NCBI RefSeq assembly: GCF_011682045.1
Contig: NZ_VVIW01000003.1
Span: 372,001 to 436,000 of the forward strand
From: Massilia aquatica
Lineage (GTDB): Bacteria > Pseudomonadota > Gammaproteobacteria > Burkholderiales > Burkholderiaceae_D
Reading direction: 5' to 3'
Length of the DNA stretch: 64,000 bases
A program made the position numbers and the translations under genes. Below are positions 49,073-58,248 of the stretch, piece after piece. Under the pieces are notes generated by a model that worked only from the letters and a program-made list of their open reading frames with translations, had not been told where the DNA came from and made no database searches. Positions within the stretch are counted from its first letter, which is position 1, and each line of letters begins with the position of its first letter.

Positions 49073-50143
49073 TTATGCGGCAGGCGTATCCGGCCTGACG
49101 GCGGGACGCGCGCGCCGCCTGGCCCACTTGCGGTTCAGGTACAGGCGCACGGGATTTTCGAACAGATAGAACGAGAGCGCGCCCAGGCCGATCGCGCCCA
49201 GCAAGCCGGCAAGGTGCGGGATGCGGCCCGCGCCCACGGCGTAGTAAAACGGTTGCTGCCACAGGTACAGCGAAAACGAGCACACGCCGAACCACTGCAG
49301 CACCCGTGCCGCCAGCAGTTTTTGGATGATCGGTGCGGTGCGCTCCAGATGATTGATCGAATAGGCCAGGCACAGCGGCGCGAGCGTGTATTGCAGTTCC
49401 TTGTGGGCGTAGGTCGAGTAGCACGCGATCGCCACCACCAGGGTCAGGACCGGGAGCCAGGGCGAGGTCTGGCGCAGCCATGGCGCCTGCGTGCCGGCCG
49501 CCATCACGCGATAGGCGGCCGCCGCGACCAGGCCAATGGCGGCCGACTCGCTGCGCAGGAACCAGGGGGTTGCGCCCGCTGGCGGATGTCCGGGGTAGTA
49601 CATGTTCATCGCCAATATCGCGCCTGTGCCGGCGAGCAGCAGGGCGGCGCCGGCAAGGCGGTGGCGCAGGGCGCCGGCCAGCACGGCGAGCACCGCCAGG
49701 AACATATAGCTATGCTCCTCCACGCTGAGCGACCACAGATGCCCGATCGGCCAGGTCCGTGCCCAGATGCTGATATCGGCGGGGAAATAATTGCGCAAGA
49801 ACGCGAGGGTCGCAATCAATTCGCCTTGCGGAACCACGAAGCGCACCGGCTGCACAAAGGCCGCATAGACCGCCATTGCAATGACGAACAGCCAGAAGGT
49901 CGGAAACACCCGGCTCACTCTGCGCACGAAAAAATCTTTCAGCGGCACCTTTTTGATGAACAACAGGTTGCCCATCAAAAAGCCCGACAGCACGAAGAAA
50001 AGTTGCACGCCGAACTCGCCGAGCCAGGAAAGTTCTTGCGTCGATTTGAAGTGCGAAATCAGTACGGCGATGATTGCCAGCCCGCGCCACCCGTCAAGGT
50101 AAGGGATATGCCTGGTGGGGCTGCTCATGATGGTTACCGCCAT
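49073..50143 (-). CDS. Membrane acyltransferase, acyltransferase-3 family
   Basis: The 356-residue product has about ten membrane helices and the family motifs YLDGWRGLAIIAVLISHF (catalytic-type His), GEFGVQLFFVLSGFLMGN, FFVRRVSRVFPTFWLFV and GHLWSLSVEEHSYMFL. It is a third acyltransferase-3 protein in the window, without an SGNH domain. The start may be the ATG at 50143 or at 50128. It is convergent with nhaR, 6 bp apart. Confidence 0.85.
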   Translation of the reverse strand: MAVTIMSSPTRHIPYLDGWRGLAIIAVLISHFKSTQELSWLGEFGVQLFFVLSGFLMGNLLFIKKVPLKDFFVRRVSRVFPTFWLFVIAMAVYAAFVQPVRFVVPQGELIATLAFLRNYFPADISIWARTWPIGHLWSLSVEEHSYMFLAVLAVLAGALRHRLAGAALLLAGTGAILAMNMYYPGHPPAGATPWFLRSESAAIGLVAAAAYRVMAAGTQAPWLRQTSPWLPVLTLVVAIACYSTYAHKELQYTLAPLCLAYSINHLERTAPIIQKLLAARVLQWFGVCSFSLYLWQQPFYYAVGAGRIPHLAGLLGAIGLGALSFYLFENPVRLYLNRKWARRRARPAVRPDTPAA

Positions 50144-50305
50144 GTTGTTGTCGATCAATCAATCAAGTTACCACATGGCCATTGATACGACAAATGATTC
50201 GTCGTGCGCGTTGCGGTTCGCAATCTGGAAAAACCATGCGGACAATTTTCTCCGTCACCGCTGACCCCATTGTGCGAGAATGCCCCTCTCCCCTGGATGG
50301 TGCGC

Positions 50306-51448
50306 ATGATGACCAGACCCGCCGTAATCATCACCGGACTGACGCTCGTGCTGGCAGCTTGCAAGCCCGCAGTCACAGCGCCCGCGCAAGACCTTCCTGC
50401 GGCAATGAGCAAGAGCGCGACCACCCTGCTGCAGTCACCACTTTTGCACGCGGCCTCAATTGCTGTCGTTTATCGCGGCAGGGAATTCATTCTGCATCAA
50501 GGCGAGCTGGAGACCGGCAAAGCCAATCGGCCGGATGATACAACGCTGTATGAAATCGGCTCAGTCAGCAAGACTTTTGCTGGCCTGCTGCTGGCGAACG
50601 CTGTGCTTGATGGAAAGGCGGCGCTTGACGATCCCATACAACAGTACCTGGCGGCCGCCTACCCGAACCTGCAGTCGCAGGGGCAGCCAATTCGCTTGCG
50701 CCATTTGATTACGCACACCAGCAATATGCCGGGCATGCTGCCACTGCAGGTGAACGCCGCATTGAAGGATTTCGCTGCACACGCCACGCCGGCAAAGCTC
50801 AATGCAGCCTACGCCAACTACGGACAAGAGCAATTCTGGCAGGAGTTGCACACGGTCCGTATCCAGGGGCCGCTTGGCAAGGACTACGCCTATTCCAGCG
50901 CCGCTACCGAACTCATTGCGCACACGCTCGAAAAAATCTACGGCATGCCGTATGACGTCCTGCTCGCGCGATTCGTCGCGCGCGAAGCCGGCATGCAAGA
51001 TACCAAACTGAAAATCACACCCACGGAGAGCGTCCGGCTGGCGCCCGGCTACCACAGCGACAACCCCGTGATAACGACCCCGATGCCACAGCTGCCTTGG
51101 GGGGCGGCCGGCAATCTGAAGTCGACCATGCCGGATATGGCGAAGTACCTGCGCCTGCAATTGAGTGCCAATCCTGCGGTGGTCGAATCGCACAAGCCGC
51201 TGGTGCGCTTTCAGGACGACTTCAGCATTGGCTATTTCTGGAACATCGGCACCAATCGCCAGTTGGGCATGCATTATGTCCACCATGGCGGCGTGCCACG
51301 CGCGCAAAGCTACGCCTACGTTGTTCCTAAATATCAGCTTGGGGTCTTCATCATCACCAACCAGAGCGGCGACGCGACCGCCGGCGCCATGGAAAGCGCG
51401 CTGGCGCATCTTTTCGACACAGTCGAATCGTTGGAGAGCGCAAAGTAG
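50306..51448 (+). CDS. Class C beta-lactamase-family serine hydrolase, lipoprotein
   Basis: The 380-residue product has a lipoprotein signal (GLTLVLAACK, lipid Cys at residue 19). It has the penicillin-binding fold with S-x-x-K as EIGSVSKTFAG (Ser 86, Lys 89), Y-x-N replaced by YSS in KDYAYSSAATEL, and H-x-G as HHGGVP. Family members include AmpC, EstB-type esterases and D-aminopeptidases. The YSS variant favours an esterase- or peptidase-like role, which is inference. Several starts exist upstream, but MMTRPAV gives the intact lipoprotein signal. Confidence 0.8.
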   Translation: MMTRPAVIITGLTLVLAACKPAVTAPAQDLPAAMSKSATTLLQSPLLHAASIAVVYRGREFILHQGELETGKANRPDDTTLYEIGSVSKTFAGLLLANAVLDGKAALDDPIQQYLAAAYPNLQSQGQPIRLRHLITHTSNMPGMLPLQVNAALKDFAAHATPAKLNAAYANYGQEQFWQELHTVRIQGPLGKDYAYSSAATELIAHTLEKIYGMPYDVLLARFVAREAGMQDTKLKITPTESVRLAPGYHSDNPVITTPMPQLPWGAAGNLKSTMPDMAKYLRLQLSANPAVVESHKPLVRFQDDFSIGYFWNIGTNRQLGMHYVHHGGVPRAQSYAYVVPKYQLGVFIITNQSGDATAGAMESALAHLFDTVESLESAK

Positions 51449-51687
51449 GCCGGCCCTTGTCGTGCGCCTCGGCCCCCAGGAACCTGCCTGAAGCAAGGCC
51501 AGCCATCGGCGCTTGGCCTCGGTGATGATGGATGTCGTTGTCCTCGGCTCCGGTCTGTTTCCGGCCGGGAGCGGCGGCTTGCACCTCGCCTGGATGGACC
51601 GACCGGGATCTGGCGAACCGGTGAGCGCCGTCTTGACCGTACGTGCTCCACGGCGGATGGATGGCGCGAGAATGTGAAGCGGAAAAC
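51449..51687. other. Short intergenic stretch without a supported gene
   Basis: Nothing recognisable is found between the serine hydrolase stop and the tRNA-His terminator. Open frames here lack start signals. Confidence 0.4.
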
Positions 51688-51713
51688 AAAAAGCCCAACA
51701 CGATGGTTGGGCT
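51688..51713 (-). terminator. Terminator after tRNA-His
   Basis: AGCCCAAC (51692-51699) pairs with GTTGGGCT (51706-51713) across a 6-base loop and is followed on the minus strand by TTTTTG. Confidence 0.85.
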
Positions 51714-51739
51714 ATATGCTTGACTTGCAATGCAAACGA

Positions 51740-51816
51740 TGGGGTGGCTGATGGGGCTCGAACCCACGACAACAGGAATCACAATCCTGGACTCTACCAA
51801 CTGAGCTACAGCCACC
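51740..51816 (-). tRNA. tRNA-His (GUG)
   Basis: The cloverleaf is complete. The acceptor stem GTGGCTG pairs with CAGCCAC, a D arm carries AGCTCAGTTGGTAGAG, and the anticodon loop TTGTGAT has GTG. The T arm has GGTTCGAGCC, and the 3' CCA is encoded. The extra G at position -1 (51816), unique to tRNA-His, faces discriminator C. Confidence 0.97.
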
Positions 51817-51859
51817 ATCGAATCTGCATTTTGTTCAGATGCTTCCTGAACAGAAAAAG

Positions 51860-51888
51860 ATTATACAAACATCTGAGCGAACTGGCAA
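51860..51888 (-). promoter_or_regulatory. Sigma-70 promoter of tRNA-His
   Basis: On the minus strand a -35 TTGCCA (51883-51888) and a consensus -10 TATAAT (51860-51865) are separated by 17 bases, about 40 bp upstream of the tRNA. Confidence 0.75.
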
Positions 51889-51916
51889 ATCAAAATGCGT
51901 GGAATGCTAAATATTT

Positions 51917-52906
51917 TCAAATCAGCACTTCACGCACGGGCGGCGCGATGCCCAGCAGGTTGGCAAATGCCCGCGACAGCGCTGGCGCCCCGGCGCTGGT
52001 AAAACCCTGCAACGTGGCGGACGATGGCGCCAACCCCGCAGTTCCGGACTCGCCTGTCGCCGGCAGCATGGCACTGGCCACGTTGCCATGCGCGGCCAAA
52101 CCGGATGCTTCCACGCCGGACTGTTTGACGCCGGACGTCTCCACGCCCGGATTAAGTAATCCCGCAGTCCCCAGCAAACGCGCCAGGTGGCGCGCCACCG
52201 CGTCGCCCGTGTCGATCAGCACGATCTCGCGCGAGGTTGCCTGCGCAATCACCTCGCCCAGCATGGGCAGCACGAAGGGGTAGTGCGTGCAGCCGAGCAC
52301 CAGCGTATCGGCGCCCTGATCGAGCAGCGGCGTCGCATAGCGCTCCAGCAGCGCGCGGATGGCGGGCGAACCCAGGTCGCCCAGCTCGATCTGGTCGACC
52401 AGCCCCGGACAGCCTTGCAGCAAAAACTGCGCATGGCTGGCCGCGCTGACCTGATCGCGCAGCAGCAGGAACTTGGCGCCGGCGACGGTCACGCTGGTGG
52501 CCAGCACGCCCACCTTGCCGTTGCGCGAGGCCGCCGCCGCCGGCTTGAGCCCCGGCTCCACCCCGACGATGGGCATGTCGGGATAGTGCGCGCGCAATAC
52601 CTTGATGGCGGCCACCGTCGCCGTATTGCACGCCACCACCAGCGCCTTGGCGCCGTTGGCGATCAGGAAACCGGACACTGCCAGCGAACGCTCGACCAGC
52701 ACGCTTTCGGGCTTGTCGCCATATGGCGCAAAACCGGAATCGGCGAAGTACAGCAAATGCTCATGCGGCAGCTGCGCGCGAATATGGCGCAGGACCGACA
52801 AGCCGCCCACGCCGGAATCGAACACGCCGATCGGCGCGCTAGCGGACGCGGTAACCGCTGCGCTGGCCGGCGTGTTAGCCACCATGGGGACGCTCGCGTT
52901 GCTCAC
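51917..52906 (-). CDS. murI: Glutamate racemase MurI with repeat insertion
   Basis: MurI makes D-glutamate for peptidoglycan. The 329-residue product has IGVFDSGVGGLSVLRHI, the two catalytic cysteines in ACNTATVAAI (Cys 93) and GCTHYPF (Cys 206), and VGVEPGLKPA. It is longer than usual (about 265-290). The C-terminus has a Gly/Ser/Ala-rich insertion after residue 250 that begins with three tandem pentapeptides GV-x-x-S. The start is GTG with GAGG upstream, 12 bp after the fumarase stop, suggesting co-transcription. Confidence 0.93.
   Translation of the reverse strand: MSNASVPMVANTPASAAVTASASAPIGVFDSGVGGLSVLRHIRAQLPHEHLLYFADSGFAPYGDKPESVLVERSLAVSGFLIANGAKALVVACNTATVAAIKVLRAHYPDMPIVGVEPGLKPAAAASRNGKVGVLATSVTVAGAKFLLLRDQVSAASHAQFLLQGCPGLVDQIELGDLGSPAIRALLERYATPLLDQGADTLVLGCTHYPFVLPMLGEVIAQATSREIVLIDTGDAVARHLARLLGTAGLLNPGVETSGVKQSGVEASGLAAHGNVASAMLPATGESGTAGLAPSSATLQGFTSAGAPALSRAFANLLGIAPPVREVLI
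52103..52147. repeat. Three tandem 15-bp repeats inside murI
   Basis: On the coding strand the units encode G-V-E-T-S, G-V-K-Q-S and G-V-E-A-S (residues 254-268). Each begins GGCGT and ends TCC. They fall in a C-terminal region outside the conserved racemase fold. Confidence 0.75.
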
Positions 52907-52918
52907 TCGTTCGTCGCC

Positions 52919-54460
52919 TCAGACCACGGTCACCGGAATCTTGCCGACGCTCGACAAGGATTCGATTTTCGCTGCCCACTCCTTTGGACCGGTGTTGTGC
53001 ACCGAAGTTCCGTTGGAATCGACGGCCACCGTGACCGGCATGTCGATCACGTCGAACTCGTAGATCGCTTCCATGCCCATGTCGTGGAAACCGAGCACCT
53101 TGGCGCTCTTGATCGCTTTCGAGACCAGGTACGCCGCGCCGCCGACCGCCATCAGGTAGGCCGACTTGTGTTTCTGGATCGACTCGATCGCCGCCGGACC
53201 GCGCTCGGCCTTGCCGATCATGGCGATCAGGCCGGTCTTTTCCAGCATCATGTCGGTGAACTTGTCCATACGGGTGGCGGTGGTCGGGCCGGCCGGGCCG
53301 ACCGCTTCGTCGCGCACCGGATCGACCGGGCCGACGTAGTAGATCACGCGGTTCTTGAAGTCCACCGGCAATTCTTCGCCCTTGGCCAGCATGTCCTGGA
53401 TGCGCTTGTGCGCGGCGTCGCGCCCGGTCAGCATCTTGCCGTTCAAGAGCAAGGTCTGGCCCGGCGTCCACGAAGCGACTTCTTCTTTCGTCAAGGTATT
53501 GAGGTCGACACGGCGCGATTTTTCGGTGTCCGGGGTCCAGTGCACGTCAGGCCAGGTCGACAGCGCCGGCGGCTCGATGTAGCTCGCGCCCGAGCCATCG
53601 AGCACGAAGTGCGCGTGGCGGGTGGCGGCGCAGTTCGGGATCATGGCGACCGGCTTCGATGCCGCGTGGGTCGGATGCATCATGATCTTCACGTCCAGCA
53701 CGGTCGTCAGGCCGCCCAGGCCCTGCGCGCCGATGCCGAGCGCATTGATCTTGTCGCACAACTCGATGCGCAATTCCTCGGTCTTGTTCTGCGGGCCGCG
53801 CAGTTTCAGCTCGTACATGTCGATGTCGTCCATCAGCACTTCCTTGGCCATCAGCATGGCTTTTTCGGCCGTGCCGCCGATGCCGATCCCGAGCATGCCC
53901 GGCGGACACCAGCCCGCGCCCATGGTCGGCACGGTTTTCATGACCCAGTCGACCAGCGAGTCGGACGGGTTGAGCATGACGAACTTGGACTTGTTCTCGG
54001 AGCCGCCGCCCTTGGCCGCGACCTTCACGTCGACGGTGTTGCCTTCGACCAGTTCCATGTGGACCACGGCCGGCGTATTGTCCTTGGTGTTCTTGCGTTC
54101 GAACTGCGGGTCGGCCACGATCGAGGCGCGCAACTTGTTGTCGTCGAAGTTATACGCGCGCCGCACGCCTTCGTTGACGGCGTCGGTCACGGTGCCCGCA
54201 AAGCCTTCGAAGCGCACGCCCATGCCGATCTTGAGGAAGACATTGACGATGCCGGTGTCCTGGCAGATCGGGCGCTTGCCCTCGGCGCACATGCGCGAGT
54301 TGGTCAGGATCTGGGCGATCGCATCCTTGGCGGCGTCGCTCTGTTCCGACTCGTAGGCGCGCGCCAGGTGGGCGATGTAATCGGCCGGGTGGTAGTAGCT
54401 GATGTACTGGAGGGCGGCGGCAACCGATTCGATCAGGTCTTCCTGCTTGATGATAGTCAT
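52919..54460 (-). CDS. fumA: Class I fumarate hydratase
   Basis: This iron-sulfur fumarase interconverts fumarate and malate in the TCA cycle. The 513-residue product joins the alpha domain (CQDTGIVNVFLKIGMGVRF, cluster-type Cys; WCPPGMLGIGIGGTAEKAM) to the beta domain (LLNGKMLTGRDAAHKRI; GPAGPTTATRMDKFTD). The whole follows the single-chain FumA/FumB layout. The symbol is by class, since FumA and FumB cannot be told apart. It is followed closely by murI. Confidence 0.93.
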   Translation of the reverse strand: MTIIKQEDLIESVAAALQYISYYHPADYIAHLARAYESEQSDAAKDAIAQILTNSRMCAEGKRPICQDTGIVNVFLKIGMGVRFEGFAGTVTDAVNEGVRRAYNFDDNKLRASIVADPQFERKNTKDNTPAVVHMELVEGNTVDVKVAAKGGGSENKSKFVMLNPSDSLVDWVMKTVPTMGAGWCPPGMLGIGIGGTAEKAMLMAKEVLMDDIDMYELKLRGPQNKTEELRIELCDKINALGIGAQGLGGLTTVLDVKIMMHPTHAASKPVAMIPNCAATRHAHFVLDGSGASYIEPPALSTWPDVHWTPDTEKSRRVDLNTLTKEEVASWTPGQTLLLNGKMLTGRDAAHKRIQDMLAKGEELPVDFKNRVIYYVGPVDPVRDEAVGPAGPTTATRMDKFTDMMLEKTGLIAMIGKAERGPAAIESIQKHKSAYLMAVGGAAYLVSKAIKSAKVLGFHDMGMEAIYEFDVIDMPVTVAVDSNGTSVHNTGPKEWAAKIESLSSVGKIPVTVV

Positions 54461-54479
54461 GGCTATGGTTCTCGTTGGC

Positions 54480-55094
54480 TTAGTGGGGAGTCTTGGACTG
54501 GTTCTGGGTGCCGATCATGATGCGGTCGGTGTAGGCGATTGCCAGTGCCGAGAGCAGGAACACGATGTGGATGACGGTCTGCGCAATCAGCGTTTGCGGC
54601 GTGTACGCGTGGGCGTTGATGAAGGTCTTGAGCAGATGAATCGACGAAATGCCGATGATCGCCATCGCCAGCTTGGTCTTGAGCACCGAGGCGTTGACGT
54701 GCGAGAGCCACTCCGGCTGGTCCGGATGGCCTTCCAGGTGCATGCGCGAGACAAAGGTTTCGTAGCCGCCGACGATGACCATGATCAGCAGGTTGGAAAT
54801 CATCACAACGTCGATCAGGCCCAGCACCACCAGCATGATGGTCGCTTCGTTGAGCTTGGTGGCGGGCGCCATGCCGGGCACGGTGACGGCGGTGAGGATG
54901 TGTTGCAGCGATGATGCATCGCCGAGGACGGCGCCGATCAGGTCTTTCAGTTCAACCCAAAAATGGAAGACATAGACGCATTGTGCCAGGATCAGCCCCA
55001 GATACAGCGGCAACTGCAGCCAGCGGCTCATGAAAATGACGTTGTTTAACGGGGTCAGCTTGCGCTGCTCGGTCGGGATGATCGGTTCAGACAT
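54480..55094 (-). CDS. UPF0114 (YqhA-type) membrane protein
   Basis: The 204-residue product has about four membrane helices: RWLQLPLYLGLILAQCVYVFHF, NEATIMLVVLGLIDVVMISNLLIMVIVGGYETFVSR in pattern, KTKLAMAIIGISSIHLLKTFI and the C-terminal VIHIVFLLSALAIAYTDRIM. The ISNLLIMVIVGGYETFVSR block is characteristic of UPF0114/YqhA. The function is unknown. The ATG of MSEPIIPTE is preferred. It lies 19 bp upstream of the fumarase and is likely co-transcribed. Confidence 0.87.
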   Translation of the reverse strand: MSEPIIPTEQRKLTPLNNVIFMSRWLQLPLYLGLILAQCVYVFHFWVELKDLIGAVLGDASSLQHILTAVTVPGMAPATKLNEATIMLVVLGLIDVVMISNLLIMVIVGGYETFVSRMHLEGHPDQPEWLSHVNASVLKTKLAMAIIGISSIHLLKTFINAHAYTPQTLIAQTVIHIVFLLSALAIAYTDRIMIGTQNQSKTPH

Positions 55095-55377
55095 GAAAGG
55101 CTTGGCTCCAGAGTAAGGCAAAAATTTTCGCTGCGTCATTTTACCAGCGCTTGGGCTTGCCGCAGATAGCCTGCCCCGTCTGTCAGCGTATTGATCTGAC
55201 GCAAACCACAGCTGCGCCGGGGTTGATATTGTCGTTAATGCAAGTGACCATACCGCTTAGGTGAGTGATCCATGCTTTAATGTCTTGTTGACCTTCTTCG
55301 CTGTCTGGCAACGTAAGGGCGCAGTAAGCGAGCGGGACTAAGGTTTTAGCAAACAACACCACTAATGGAGACTCAGC

Positions 55378-57378
55378 ATGGCAGCAACAGATTCCCCCCA
55401 GCAGGAAAATCAGGGCTTGCAAGAAAGCCGCGTGTTTGCGCCGCCGGCCGCCTTTGTGGCCAACGCCGCCATTTCCGGCATGGATGCCTACAACGCGCTG
55501 TGCGCCGAAGCGGCCAGCGATTACGAAGGCTTCTGGGCCCGCCTGGCGCGCGAGAATCTCGACTGGCACAAGCCGTTCACCTCGACCCTGGACGAGACCG
55601 ACGCGCCGTTCTACAAATGGTTCGATGACGGCCAGCTGAACGTCTCGTACAACTGCCTCGACCGCAACCTCAAGAACGGCAACGCGAATAAAACCGCCAT
55701 CATCTTCGAAGCCGACGACGGCACCGTCACGCGCGCCACCTACCAGGACCTGTACGAACGCGTCTGCAAGTTCGCCAACGGCCTCAAGGCGCGCGGCATC
55801 AAGAAGGGCGACCGCGTCATTATTTACATGTCGATGTCGATCGAAGGCGTGGCCGCGATGCAGGCGTGCGCCCGCATCGGCGCCACCCACTCGGTGGTAT
55901 TCGGCGGCTTTTCGGCCAAATCGCTGCAGGAACGCATCATCGACGCCGGCGCGGTGGCGGTCATCACTGCAGATGAACAACTGCGCGGCGGCAAGCACCT
56001 GCCATTGAAAAGCATTGTCGACGAAGCGCTGGCGCTGGGCGGCTGCGACAGCATCAAGAACGTGATCGTTTACAAGCGCACCGGCGGCAACGTTGCCTTC
56101 ACCGAAGGGCGCGACCTGTGGCTGCACGAGCTGGTGGCCGGCCAGGCTGCCGAGTGCGAGCCGGAATGGGTGGGCGCCGAGCATCCTCTGTTCATCCTGT
56201 ACACCTCCGGTTCGACCGGCACCCCGAAAGGCGTGCAGCATTCGAGTGGCGGATACTTGCTGTGGGCCGCGCTGACCATGAAGTGGAGCTTCGACATCAA
56301 GCCGCAAGACGTGTTCTGGTGCACCGCCGATATCGGCTGGGTGACCGGCCACAGCTACATCGCCTACGGCCCGCTGGCGGTTGGCGCGACCCAGGTCGTG
56401 TTCGAAGGCATTCCAACCTACCCGAACGCCGGGCGTTTCTGGGACAACATCGCCAAGCACAAGGTCAGCATTTTCTACACGGCGCCGACCGCGATCCGTT
56501 CGCTGATCAAGGCGGCCGATGTCGACCCGGCCGTGCATCCGTCCAAGTACGACCTGAGCAGCCTGCGCCTGCTCGGTTCGGTGGGCGAGCCGATCAATCC
56601 GGAAGCCTGGATGTGGTACTACAAGAACGTTGGCGGCGAGCGCTGCCCGGTGGTCGATACCTTCTGGCAGACCGAAACGGGTGGCCACATGATCACGCCG
56701 CTGCCGGGCGCCACGCCCATGGTGCCCGGTTCGTGCACCTTGCCGCTCCCGGGCATCATGACCGCGATTGTGGACGAAGCCGGCGCGGACGTGCCGAACG
56801 GGCAGGGCGGCATCTTGGTGGTCAAGCGGCCGTGGCCATCCATGATCCGCACCATCTGGGGTAATCCGGAACGCTTCAAGACCAGCTACTTCCCGGATGA
56901 GCTGGGCGGCAAGATGTACCTGGCGGGCGATGGCGCGATCCGCAACAAGGAGACTGGCTACTTTACGATTACCGGGCGCATCGACGACGTGCTGAATGTG
57001 TCGGGGCACCGCATGGGCACCATGGAAATCGAATCGGCGCTGGTAGCCAATCCGATGGTGGCCGAGGCGGCCGTGGTGGGCAAGCCGGACGATACCACTG
57101 GCGAATCGATCTGCGCATTCGTGGTCCTCAAGCAGGCGCGGCCGACCGGAGAAGAAGCCAAGAAGCTGGCGCTGGAGCTGCGCAACTGGGTCGCCAAGGA
57201 GATTGGGCCGATCGCCAAGCCGAAGGAAATTCGTTTTGGCGACAACCTGCCCAAGACGCGTTCGGGCAAGATCATGCGGCGCTTGCTGAGGGTGTTGGCC
57301 AAGGGCGAGACCATTACGCAGGATGTATCGACCCTGGAAAATCCGGCGATTCTGGAGCAGCTGAAGGAAGCCTCGTAA
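55378..57378 (+). CDS. acs: Acetyl-CoA synthetase
   Basis: Acs activates acetate to acetyl-CoA through acetyl-AMP. The 666-residue product has the Acs N-terminal domain ([19 protein letters not shown]), the AMP-binding core with [11 protein letters not shown] (residues 275-285), [33 protein letters not shown] and the mobile C-terminal domain with [21 protein letters not shown]-type text. The regulatory lysine lies in [14 protein letters not shown] (Lys 631), the site of inhibitory acetylation. A 283-bp gap with no gene precedes it. Confidence 0.96.
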   Translation: MAATDSPQQENQGLQESRVFAPPAAFVANAAISGMDAYNALCAEAASDYEGFWARLARENLDWHKPFTSTLDETDAPFYKWFDDGQLNVSYNCLDRNLKNGNANKTAIIFEADDGTVTRATYQDLYERVCKFANGLKARGIKKGDRVIIYMSMSIEGVAAMQACARIGATHSVVFGGFSAKSLQERIIDAGAVAVITADEQLRGGKHLPLKSIVDEALALGGCDSIKNVIVYKRTGGNVAFTEGRDLWLHELVAGQAAECEPEWVGAEHPLFILYTSGSTGTPKGVQHSSGGYLLWAALTMKWSFDIKPQDVFWCTADIGWVTGHSYIAYGPLAVGATQVVFEGIPTYPNAGRFWDNIAKHKVSIFYTAPTAIRSLIKAADVDPAVHPSKYDLSSLRLLGSVGEPINPEAWMWYYKNVGGERCPVVDTFWQTETGGHMITPLPGATPMVPGSCTLPLPGIMTAIVDEAGADVPNGQGGILVVKRPWPSMIRTIWGNPERFKTSYFPDELGGKMYLAGDGAIRNKETGYFTITGRIDDVLNVSGHRMGTMEIESALVANPMVAEAAVVGKPDDTTGESICAFVVLKQARPTGEEAKKLALELRNWVAKEIGPIAKPKEIRFGDNLPKTRSGKIMRRLLRVLAKGETITQDVSTLENPAILEQLKEAS

Positions 57379-57395
57379 GGGCGGGTGCAAATTTC

Positions 57396-57424
57396 TTCAT
57401 ACTTCGCGGAATCTTTGCTATAAT
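57396..57424 (+). promoter_or_regulatory. Sigma-70 promoter of tRNA-Ser
   Basis: A -35 TTCATA (57396-57401) and a consensus -10 TATAAT (57419-57424) have a 17-base spacer, 33 bp upstream of the tRNA. Confidence 0.75.
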
Positions 57425-57456
57425 CTGCGGCTTCGCGAAGGCGGAGATGTAAAGCA

Positions 57457-57547
57457 GGAGAGATGGATGAGTGGTTGAAGTCGCACGCCTGGAAAGCGTG
57501 TATAGGTTCATAGCCTATCCGGGGTTCGAATCCCCGTCTCTCCGCCA
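57457..57547 (+). tRNA. tRNA-Ser (GGA)
   Basis: This is a class II tRNA of 91 bases. The acceptor stem GGAGAGA pairs with TCTCTCC, the anticodon loop CTGGAAA has GGA, and there is a long variable arm (TATAGGTTCATAGCCTATC region). The T arm has GGTTCGAATCC, and CCA is encoded. Phage-like genes begin directly after it, so its 3' end is a likely integration site. Confidence 0.97.
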
Positions 57548-57555
57548 AAAACAGT

Positions 57556-57583
57556 AAAAAGCCCCTATGACAGGGGCTTTTTC
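57556..57583 (+). terminator. Terminator after tRNA-Ser
   Basis: GCCCCT (57561-57566) pairs with AGGGGC (57572-57577), flanked by A-run and T-run, so it can work on both strands and would also stop the leftward island transcript. Confidence 0.85.
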
Positions 57584-57603
57584 AATTTTACCTACCCACC
57601 TTT

Positions 57604-57834
57604 CTACCCACCATGCACCAAAGGGCTTTTGATTGCGGATTGCGGCCGCGACGCTGCGATGCAAGCGGCCTGCCAGCACTCAATTTCGGCGGAATCCCAG
57701 GCCACTGCCTTTTCGCCAATGTGGATGGGCGCCGGGAAAGTGCCAGCCTTGATCCTCTTGTAGATCGTGGTGCGGCCTAAGCCGACCAGCATGGATACAT
57801 CATTGAAACGTAGAAACTTTTTAGGGTGGGTCAT
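57604..57834 (-). CDS. AlpA-family excisionase/regulator
   Basis: The 76-residue product has the AlpA/MerR-like winged helix: FLRFNDVSMLVGLGRTTIYKRIKAGTFPAPIHIGEKAVAWDSAEIECW in pattern (about residues 7-54). AlpA proteins control or assist excision of integrated elements. The start MTHPKKF is chosen by family length. It is the gene nearest the tRNA-Ser end of the island. Two CTACCCACC repeats (57592-57600 and 57604-57612) flank its stop. Confidence 0.85.
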   Translation of the reverse strand: MTHPKKFLRFNDVSMLVGLGRTTIYKRIKAGTFPAPIHIGEKAVAWDSAEIECWQAACIAASRPQSAIKSPLVHGG

Positions 57835-57911
57835 CGGGTAAATCCTTGTTCTGTTGATCGTCGGCCACTGGGCACGCCCTTGGGCTGTCGGCGTTATGTG
57901 GGCGCGGTGGG

Positions 57912-58097
57912 TCATGGCGCCGTCCGTGTCATGTCGTACAGCTCGTCGGCCACGTCGGCCGCCATGCTGGCGCAGGTTTGCAGCGCATCCGCCCGGCTCT
58001 CCGGCCGCAAGATCGGGATCGCAGCCAGGAGCGCGCTGATCACGTTGGCCAGGCCGGCCAGGCGCTTGACGTCTACTTCGCTGATAGCGGTGCTCAT
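57912..58097 (-). CDS. Small phage-island protein, paralogue of 61941-62183
   Basis: The 61-residue helical product starts MSTAISEVDVKRLAGLANVISAL and has ESRADALQTCASMAADVADELYDM. The latter resembles ERRAILETCVSLAADATRDLAAF in the island gene at 61941-62183, so both belong to one small family. The function is unknown. The start overlaps a tiny reading frame through a GGTGCAGCATGA junction. Confidence 0.6.
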   Translation of the reverse strand: MSTAISEVDVKRLAGLANVISALLAAIPILRPESRADALQTCASMAADVADELYDMTRTAP

Positions 58098-58156
58098 GCT
58101 GCACCCAGTTGGCGGTGGGCTACGCGCTGCGATGTGGTATCTTTCTGGTCGTTCAT
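58094..58156 (-). CDS. Possible 20-codon leader peptide in the phage island
   Basis: This is a short frame, MNDQKDTTSQRVAHRQLGAA, ending in GGT-GCA-GCA-TGA exactly as the larger genes of this island do, with the next gene starting inside the stop (ATGA). The ribosome-binding site is weak. The shared junction is the main support. Confidence 0.35.
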   Translation of the reverse strand: MNDQKDTTSQRVAHRQLGAA

Positions 58157-58248
58157 AGCATGCTTTCAAAAATTTTGGCTGTGACAGGCCATCCGGCGTC
58201 TGCGCGTCGGGTGGCCTTCTTTTTTGTGCTGCCGGTGGCCGGCGCTGG

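Noticed and set aside
57592-57612. Two CTACCCACC repeats beside tRNA-Ser as an attachment site
   Set aside because: They do not match the tRNA 3' end and lie only 3 bases apart, so they are not a plausible att pair.
58158-58235. A strong hairpin with a T-run on the plus strand inside the phage block
   Set aside because: It would terminate plus-strand transcription, but no plus-strand gene precedes it, so its role is unclear and it is not listed as a terminator.
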